From: Betaproteobacteria bacterium | Lineage (GTDB): Bacteria; Pseudomonadota; Gammaproteobacteria; Burkholderiales; SG8-39 | Length of the DNA stretch: 12,352 nucleotides | Assembly: GCA_029858545.1 (NCBI GenBank) | Contig: JAOUFA010000068.1 | Span: 1-12,352, forward strand | Reading direction: 5' to 3' | Part shown: in pieces, positions 7,896 to 12,352 of the stretch | Numbering within the stretch: the stretch's first letter is position 1 | Layout: every line of letters begins with the position of its first letter | Made by a program: the position numbers and the translations under genes | The notes under the pieces: generated by a model | Told to the model about the DNA's origin: nothing | Databases searched by the model: none | What the model saw: only the letters and a program-made list of their open reading frames with translations

Positions 7896-8219
7896 ATGCA
7901 GGCATTGGAGCAGGATCCGCGCCGCGTCTCGCCGCTCGTGAGCCTCGCGCTGCTCGCCGGCGGCACGGCGCTGGTGCTTGCGGCGCTCAATTTGATCGCG
8001 CTCGATCCGGCACGCCTGCATGCGCCGCACTGGCTGCTCTTCGTCGCCGGGCTCGCGCTGAATCTGATCGGTGTGCTGCGCGCTCTCGCACGCCGCGGCG
8101 CTGAGTGTATGGGCGTGGCGGGGATGGCGGCGCGCGCTACGTACAGGCGACCGTGGTTCGGCGCGGCAACCCTCCGATTCGTAAGCAGCTCGCCGCGCGC
8201 GCGCATTCGCCTTCGATGA
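7896..8219 (+). CDS. Small two-helix membrane protein, unknown function
   Basis: This 107-aa product has two predicted transmembrane segments, about residues 12-34 (SPLVSLALLAGGTALVLAAL) and 46-66 (WLLFVAGLALNLIGVLRAL), joined by ALDPARLHAPH. GGGAGA lies 7 nt before the ATG. After residue about 68 the sequence becomes a basic, Arg/Ser-rich tail with no hydrophobic pattern (ending SSSPRARIRLR), quite unlike the first two thirds. This could be a cytoplasmic tail, or the result of a frameshift near 8095-8110 that cut off further helices. The stop codon overlaps the ATG of the next gene (ATGA, 8216-8219), which argues that translation does reach this stop. I do not recognise the family with certainty. 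Its small size, divergence from the dehydrogenase and pairing with another tiny membrane protein give no clear role. Confidence 0.65.
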   Translation: MQALEQDPRRVSPLVSLALLAGGTALVLAALNLIALDPARLHAPHWLLFVAGLALNLIGVLRALARRGAECMGVAGMAARATYRRPWFGAATLRFVSSSPRARIRLR

Positions 8220-8461
8220 ACACACCTCTCAGATTGATACTCGCACTCGTCACCTACCTCGGGGTGTTCGTGCCGGTTGCGGCGGCAGCGTTCTTCGCGG
8301 TGATCCTTCTCGCCGGACCGCACGCCGACCTGCTGCCGCGCGCGCTGCAACCCGTGGTGATTCTCCTTGGCTGGCTGGCCGTCCTCGTCGTGCCTGCGTG
8401 GGCTGCGCGGGTTGTGTGGCGCAGGATTCGTGAAAAGGAAGGGACGAACCATGCCGGATAG
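8216..8461 (+). CDS. Small two-helix membrane protein, unknown function, coupled to the preceding gene
   Basis: This 81-aa product has two hydrophobic segments, about residues 5-34 (LRLILALVTYLGVFVPVAAA onward) and 46-66 (PVVILLGWLAVLVVPAWAAR), followed by a basic cytoplasmic-looking tail (VVWRRIREKEGTNHAG). The ATG at 8216 overlaps the upstream stop as ATGA and has no ribosome-binding site of its own, as expected for re-initiation after the preceding gene. The frame is open further upstream to 8105, but that segment is Arg/Gly-rich and overlaps the neighbour, so the overlapping start is preferred. No family recognised. The next gene, SulP, begins about 110 bp downstream on the same strand and could be co-transcribed. 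Confidence 0.65.
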   Translation: MNTPLRLILALVTYLGVFVPVAAAAFFAVILLAGPHADLLPRALQPVVILLGWLAVLVVPAWAARVVWRRIREKEGTNHAG

Positions 8462-8526
8462 CCGACTGTTGCGATTCGCTTCATCGAGCGCACTGGGTCC
8501 GACGCTCATGCGCAGGACGGGCGGGT

Positions 8527-8532
8527 TAGAAT
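8527..8532 (+). promoter_or_regulatory. Possible -10 element (TAGAAT) before the SulP gene
   Basis: TAGAAT differs from TATAAT at one base and would start a transcript near 8539, giving a leader of about 30 nt to the ATG at 8570. No good -35 hexamer lies 16-18 nt upstream, so this is a weak call. If real, it excludes the ATG at 8531 as the translation start. Confidence 0.2.
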
Positions 8533-8569
8533 GTTCCCGCGCGCCTGCACAACGACATGCACTCCGAAG

Positions 8570-10690
8570 ATGAGTGAGAGCTTCTCGTTCCGATCACGCC
8601 TGCGGCGTTTCGTCCCTTTCATCGCCTGGTTCCCAATCTCACCACTGGTACTGCGCGGTGACCTGATCGCCGGCATTACCGGCGCGCTGGTACTGGTGCC
8701 AAAGGCCATGGCCTACGCGCAGCTCTCGGGCCTGCCGGTGCACTTCGGCCTGTACGTGGCCTTCGTGCCGGCGCTGCTGGGCGCGCTGTGGGGATCGTCG
8801 CGGCAGCTGGCCACGGGGCCGGTGGCGATCGTCTCGCTGATGACCGCGGCCGCGCTGACGCCGCTCGCGGCGCCGTTCTCGCAGGAGTTCATTGGGCTCG
8901 CGCTGCTGCTCACCCTGATGGTGGGCACGATCCAGTTCGCTCTGGGCGCGCTCAAGCTGGGCACCATCGTCAACTTCGTCTCGCATCCGGTCATCCTCGG
9001 CTTCATGAATGCGGCGGCCATCATCATCGGCCTGTCCCAGCTGGACATGCTGCTGGGCATTCCTAAGGGACGCAGCGACTCCTTCCTGCAGGACATCGGG
9101 GAGATGCTGGGTGAGCTGCCGCAGGTCCACTGGCCCACGCTCGTCATGTCACTCTTTTCGCTCGCCCTGATGCTGGGGCTCAAGCGCATCAAGTCGATTT
9201 CCAGGCTCAGTGTTCTGATCGCGGTGGCGGTGACCATCGTGGTCAGCCAGAGCGTGAGCTTCGAGCGCAGTCTGCGCGGTATGCCCGAGCAGATCGCCGA
9301 CGCGGATACGCGCGAGCGCGCGCTGCGCTACGCCCAGGCCGAACAGCGCATCAAGGAACTCAACATCCTGGCCAACAACCAGACGGCGCAGCTACGCAAG
9401 CTCGAGGCGAGTGACCCGCGCGCGGCCGCCGTGCTGCGCCACAAGCTCCACGTGACCCAGCTCGACGCGGCCGATCTGGCCGCGGACAACGAGCGGCGCA
9501 TGAAGGACTTCAAGCGGATGGTCTTCCTGCGCGCCGCGCCGGCCGACGGCAAGGCCACCCTGCACCGGGAGGGCCAATTGCCGCCGAACACCGTCGTCGA
9601 CGGCCAGACCTGGCGGATCAGGAAGATCGAACAGGGCGAGTTGCGTCTCACCGGCGGGGGCGACGTGGTGGGCCACATTCCGCAGGGTCTGCCTGCGTTT
9701 CGCGTGCCCACGCTCACCTTCGACGGCGTGCTGGCGCTGCTGTCGGCGGCCGTCATCATCGCGCTCGTGGCTTTCATGGAGTCGATCGCGATGGCGAAGG
9801 CGATCGCCGCCAGCACGAAGCAGCGCATCGACCCGAACCAGGAACTGATCGGCCAGGGCGTGGCCAACCTGGGTGGCGCCTTCTTCCAGTCCTATCCGGC
9901 CTGCGGCTCATTCACCGGCTCGGCCATCAACCTGCAGGCCGGCGCCCAGACCGGCTTTGCGATGGTGTTCAACGCCCTGTTCGTGGTCGCGACACTGCTC
10001 TTTCTCACGCCCTACCTCTTTCACCTGCCCAAGGCCACGCTGGGCGTGATTATCCTGCTGGCGGTGACCGGCCTCGTGACGCCCGCCGCGCTCAAGCACA
10101 CCTGGAAGGCGAGCCGCAGCGATGGCCTGGTGGCGCTGATTACCTTCGTCGTCACGCTGCTCGCCGCGCCGCACCTGGACAAGGGAATTCTGTTCGGCGC
10201 GGGGCTGGCGATCATGATCCACCTATACCGCACCATGCGCCCGCGCGTGGTCGAACTCGGTCGCCACCCCGACGGGGCGCTGCGCGACGTCCGCAGCCAT
10301 CCCGGTCTGCCCACCAGCCGCAACGTGGTAGCGCTGCGTTTCGATGCTTCGCTCTATTTCGCCAACGCGCCCTTCTTCGAGGATGCCGTGCTTGCCGCCG
10401 TGGCTGACAGACCCACGGCCAAATACCTGCTGATCGTGGGCAACGGCATCAACCAGATGGACGCCTCGGGTGAGGTAGTGGTGCGCGGCTTGGTCGAGCG
10501 CCTGCGCGCAAACGGCATCGTCATGGTGTTCAGCGGACTGAAGAAGCAGGTGCTCGATGTCATGCGAAGAACCGGTCTGGATGCACTCGTTGGCGCGGAC
10601 CATATCTTTCCTCACGAAGACCAGGCGCTGACGGCCATCTACACCCGCCTGGGCGGCGAAGGCAGCTGGGAGCTGCTCAGGAAGGGATAG
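8570..10690 (+). CDS. SulP/SLC26-family inorganic anion transporter with STAS domain and a large inserted segment
   Basis: Inner-membrane anion carrier or channel of the SulP family (substrates include sulfate, bicarbonate and other anions; not predictable here). From the ATG at 8570 it has 706 aa; an in-frame ATG at 8531 adds 13 residues unlike the family (MFPRACTTTCTPK). The first membrane half begins RGDLIAGITGALVLVPKAMAYAQLSGLP and contains ATGPVAIVSLM. The second half begins at GHIPQGLPAF and FDGVLALLSAAV, with FMESIAMAKAIA, PNQELIGQGVANLGGAFFQSYPACGSF and SGSAINLQAG-like motifs. The C-terminal STAS domain (about 584-690) has NQMDASGEVV with the conserved D-x-S-G position (Asp631, Ser633). 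Between the halves, residues about 231-367 form a charged, helix-prone segment then a short beta-like part, where relatives usually have only a short loop. By SulP topology this would face the periplasm. It stands alone, with no carbonic anhydrase or sulfur genes nearby to hint at its substrate. Confidence 0.94.
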   Translation: MSESFSFRSRLRRFVPFIAWFPISPLVLRGDLIAGITGALVLVPKAMAYAQLSGLPVHFGLYVAFVPALLGALWGSSRQLATGPVAIVSLMTAAALTPLAAPFSQEFIGLALLLTLMVGTIQFALGALKLGTIVNFVSHPVILGFMNAAAIIIGLSQLDMLLGIPKGRSDSFLQDIGEMLGELPQVHWPTLVMSLFSLALMLGLKRIKSISRLSVLIAVAVTIVVSQSVSFERSLRGMPEQIADADTRERALRYAQAEQRIKELNILANNQTAQLRKLEASDPRAAAVLRHKLHVTQLDAADLAADNERRMKDFKRMVFLRAAPADGKATLHREGQLPPNTVVDGQTWRIRKIEQGELRLTGGGDVVGHIPQGLPAFRVPTLTFDGVLALLSAAVIIALVAFMESIAMAKAIAASTKQRIDPNQELIGQGVANLGGAFFQSYPACGSFTGSAINLQAGAQTGFAMVFNALFVVATLLFLTPYLFHLPKATLGVIILLAVTGLVTPAALKHTWKASRSDGLVALITFVVTLLAAPHLDKGILFGAGLAIMIHLYRTMRPRVVELGRHPDGALRDVRSHPGLPTSRNVVALRFDASLYFANAPFFEDAVLAAVADRPTAKYLLIVGNGINQMDASGEVVVRGLVERLRANGIVMVFSGLKKQVLDVMRRTGLDALVGADHIFPHEDQALTAIYTRLGGEGSWELLRKG

Positions 10691-10736
10691 CAATTCTCGC
10701 CTTGTCCGCACGCCCGCGTCGCAGTCTGGCATCACG

Positions 10737-10778
10737 TCATGGCAGACGTTCCCCCTTCACCGGCACATCGATGTTCAT
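10737..10778 (-). other. Tiny ORF with a strong ribosome-binding site (13 codons), leader peptide or gene remnant
   Basis: On the minus strand, AAGGAGAGGACAA precedes an ATG at 10778 that opens MNIDVPVKGERLP and then a stop. The initiation signal is as good as those of the real genes here, but the product is far too short for a domain. It lies between the end of the fkbM-like gene and the SulP stop, on the fkbM strand, downstream of a candidate terminator. It may be the broken 5' end of a lost gene, a leader peptide or a chance match. I do not recognise the sequence. Confidence 0.2.
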
Positions 10779-10858
10779 TTGTCCTCTCCTTGCCTAAGGT
10801 TTACTCACTCAGCAGAGGATAGGTCTTCCGCAGGCAAGCCCAGTGACGGCGGCGAGAA

Positions 10859-10894
10859 GCAAAAGCGGCCGACCGCAGCTGCGCGGCCCCGCTT
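10859..10894 (-). terminator. Candidate intrinsic terminator of the fkbM-like gene
   Basis: Reading the minus strand after the fkbM-like stop (10926), a GC-rich hairpin pairs AAGC-(GG)-GGCCG with CGGCCGCTT around a loop containing CAGCTG. It is followed by a short T-run (CTTTTGC). The stem has a 2-nt bulge and the T-run is only four bases, so this is moderate evidence. It is about 30 bp past the stop, a typical distance. It might also help separate convergent SulP transcription, but there is no T-tract on the plus strand. Confidence 0.4.
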
Positions 10895-10925
10895 CCAGCG
10901 CCAGACCGTTCTTTCGAGAATGAAG

Positions 10926-11507
10926 TCAGCGCCTGAAGAACACGAACGTCCCCAGTGCCTCGCCTGAATCCGCAGTCACCAGGCGGAAGGCGGGGGAGAG
11001 AAGCGACTTGATCGTCTCCGCATCCGCGCGACTGTGGTACTCAAGAAGAACGGCGCTGGTCGCCTGCAGGGCAAGGCCCTTCAAGATTTCCACTTCGCAG
11101 CCTTCGGTATCAATCTTCACGAGTTCGCAGGAAGGCAGATCCTTCGCGGCAATACACTCGACGAGAATCGTCTGCTGCGTCTGGCGGCCGAACTGGACAA
11201 ATCCCCCTGTTACGAAATTGTCGCCGACGAATATCTCGGCGACGCCGCTCCGCTCCCGCACCGCCGCGGAGATGATGAGCGCGTCCGCATGGACGTTCCT
11301 GCGCAACCTGGAAACATTGAACGGCATCGGTTCGCAGCAGATGATGTGCGCATTCGGCCATCGGCTGTGCGCTTCCTGCGCGAAAGCGCCGATATTGGCG
11401 CCAATGTCCAAGACGGTGCGCGGCTCGAACGGAATCGGAATGGCGAAATAGTCCTGTACCTCGTCGTAGAGCCAGTCTGGAATCGGTTCCTGGTCAATCA
11501 CGTACAT
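10926..11507 (-). CDS. FkbM-family SAM-dependent methyltransferase, compact
   Basis: Class I S-adenosylmethionine methyltransferase of the FkbM type (193 aa). Residues 32-43 are the SAM-binding motif I (VLDIGANIGAFA). CCEPMPFNVSRLRRN (57-71) gives the acidic Glu59 that usually holds the ribose. ELVKIDTEGCEVEILKG (128-144) is the characteristic FkbM KIDxEGxE motif, and LLEYHSR (154-160) follows. FkbM proteins O-methylate sugars or polyketides, but the substrate cannot be told from sequence. It is shorter than many members (about 230-280 aa) because it lacks the usual long N-terminal part, yet all core motifs are intact. The start at 11507 has AGGAGA 6 nt upstream (11519-11514). No glycosyltransferase or polysaccharide genes adjoin it, which is unusual for this family. 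It is a single-gene unit convergent with SulP. Confidence 0.88.
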   Translation of the reverse strand: MYVIDQEPIPDWLYDEVQDYFAIPIPFEPRTVLDIGANIGAFAQEAHSRWPNAHIICCEPMPFNVSRLRRNVHADALIISAAVRERSGVAEIFVGDNFVTGGFVQFGRQTQQTILVECIAAKDLPSCELVKIDTEGCEVEILKGLALQATSAVLLEYHSRADAETIKSLLSPAFRLVTADSGEALGTFVFFRR

Positions 11508-12133
11508 GAGCTTTCTCCTACGCCGCTATCCAACCGCTGCGTCTTGGCGACGAAACGAAAAGAAGCGTTCGATCCCGGTGTACGGGCAGTCGCCCCCGCC
11601 GTGCACGCGAGTTATGCCGCGCGCGGCACGCCATTGCCGCGCGACAGTGCAGAATTCGGGTAGTCGGTGCCAGGGTCGCGTCGCGACGAGGGTTTGCGCA
11701 GGGCGATAGGGAAATCAATCGGGCTGTGACCTCTGGGAGACGCACCGGCGCACCGCAATGCAGCGCTTGAACCCGCCCCGAAACGCGCACATGCCCATTG
11801 TGTCAATCTCGCTCCGCGACGCGCGCCCGAAGAGGGCGATCCGAGCAGAGTCTAGTGGCAAGTCGCCGGGCAATCAATCAGCCAGGCAAGTTCGCGCCCG
11901 CAAACCCGTCGCAGGCGCCCCGCGGCGCGCTGCTCGGTCCGCTGGCGATCGGCGCATGGACCGAGCGGGCTCGCGCACCACTCGCCAAATGCACCCAACC
12001 GGCGCATCATACCCATCCGGCCCCTCCGCGTACCGTGAGCGATCCGGGCGCGCTGCACGCATCGCGCGGGCCGAGCCAGCCGCATCGTGACCGTTACGGC
12101 GCCCGCTCGCGACAGCACACACGGAGGTGACCC
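11508..12133. other. About 625 bp without a convincing gene, between divergent fkbM-like and GYD genes
   Basis: Several open frames exist on both strands (for example 11518-11790 minus, 11758-12090 and 11798-12130 plus, 11852-12154 minus). All are Arg/Ala/Pro-rich, mutually overlapping and without ribosome-binding sites, as expected of GC-rich noncoding DNA. One inverted repeat, GTCGCG-T-CGCGAC (11675-11687), lies about 170 bp upstream of the fkbM-like start and could be an operator. No tRNA, transposase fragment or direct-repeat pair is evident. Both flanking genes should have their promoters here, but I cannot define them. Confidence 0.5.
12123..12130 (+). promoter_or_regulatory. Ribosome-binding site GGAGGTGA of the GYD gene
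   Basis: GGAGGTGA is a near-perfect complement to the 16S rRNA 3' end, immediately before CCC and the ATG at 12134. It is one of the strongest Shine-Dalgarno sequences in the window, fixes the start and suggests efficient translation. Confidence 0.75.
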
Positions 12134-12352
12134 ATGCCTAAGTATCTCGTCCAAGCCAGCTATACCACCGAAGGCCTCAAAGGCGTACTCAAGGACGGCG
12201 GCTCAGCGCGCCGCGCGGCGATCGAGAAACTCGTCCAGTCGCTCGGCGGCAAGCTCGAGACCCTGTACTTCGCCTTCGGCGACACGGATGTCTACATGAT
12301 CATCGATTCCGCCGACAACACCCGTGTCGCGGCCGCGGCCCTCGCCGCTGGC
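12134..12352 (+). CDS. GYD-domain protein, partial (C-terminus beyond right edge)
   Basis: The first 73 residues are present: MPKYLVQASYTTEGLKGVLK, then SARRAAIEKLVQSLGGKLET, LYFAFGDTDVYMIIDSADN and an Ala-rich helix start. The pattern of an initial beta strand with YTxEGLKGL, a helix with R..AIEKLxxSLGG and a strand with FGxxDVYxI is characteristic of the GYD family, small (about 95-105 aa) ferredoxin-like, probably dimeric alpha+beta barrel proteins of unknown function. About 25-30 residues should lie beyond the edge. The frame is open to the last base. The long spacer upstream means it is probably the first gene of its transcript. Confidence 0.88.
   Translation, partial: MPKYLVQASYTTEGLKGVLKDGGSARRAAIEKLVQSLGGKLETLYFAFGDTDVYMIIDSADNTRVAAAALAAG

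Noticed and set aside
7781..8509. N-terminal extension of the dehydrogenase frame of more than 240 residues
   Set aside because: The true start is marked by AGGAGG and a signal peptide at 7780. The extension overlaps the divergent small membrane genes and has no family similarity.
10223..10735. A 170-codon minus-strand frame opposite the SulP C-terminus
   Set aside because: It is antisense to the STAS domain coding region, with no ribosome-binding site and no recognisable motif.
6290..10799. An identical 11-mer, CTTGCCTAAGG, at 6290-6300 and 10789-10799, each near a gene start on the minus strand
   Set aside because: By my rough estimate, dozens of 11-mer matches are expected by chance in 12 kb on both strands, and the flanks do not extend the similarity.
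11567..11575. GTTCGATCC, resembling a tRNA T-loop
   Set aside because: The flanking bases cannot form a 5-bp T-stem (AAGCG versus CCGGT), and no acceptor or anticodon arm is present.
1..12352. Mobile elements, CRISPR arrays, toxin-antitoxin or defence genes
   Set aside because: I looked for transposase or integrase motifs, regularly spaced repeats and typical defence domains on both strands and found none that can be supported.

Overview
This is a GC-rich, densely packed piece of a bacterial chromosome or large replicon, most likely from a proteobacterium. The evidence is a tripartite RND efflux system, Sec signal peptides, a soluble PQQ sugar dehydrogenase and strong GC at third codon positions. 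A betaproteobacterium of the Rhodocyclales/Burkholderiales type is my best guess, but no rRNA or housekeeping marker confirms it. No tRNA, rRNA, CRISPR array, phage or intact insertion sequence is visible.

Left half (1-6257, minus strand): a copper/silver efflux operon read right to left. It comprises a small exported protein (6257-5868), cusC (outer-membrane channel, 5756-4293), cusB (periplasmic adaptor, 4296-2743) and cusA (inner-membrane RND pump, 2741 to beyond the left edge). cusC and cusB overlap by 4 bases (ATGA), and cusB and cusA are separated by one base, so translation is probably coupled. CusA keeps all three methionines of the E. coli CusA Cu(I)/Ag(I) site. CusB carries an N-terminal Met-rich metal-binding module and, fused at its C-terminus, a complete CusF-like metallochaperone domain. 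The operon would pass Cu(I)/Ag(I) from periplasmic chaperone and adaptor domains to CusA and out through CusC.

Middle (6258-8461): a spacer of about 380 bp without a convincing gene, then a minus-strand soluble PQQ-dependent sugar dehydrogenase (7780-6638). Divergent from it are two small plus-strand membrane-protein genes (7896-8219 and 8216-8461) that overlap as ATGA.

Right half (8462-12352): a SulP-family anion transporter with a C-terminal STAS domain (8570-10690). It carries an extra segment of about 120-135 residues between the two halves of its membrane domain, predicted to be periplasmic; this is the most unusual protein feature in the window. Next come a short spacer with a candidate terminator and a tiny ORF, a minus-strand compact FkbM-type methyltransferase (11507-10926), about 625 bp without a convincing gene, and the start of a GYD-domain protein (12134 to the right edge).

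I found no clearly new multi-gene system. The best leads are the SulP insertion, the CusB-CusF fusion with its accompanying small exported protein, and the unresolved start of CusC.
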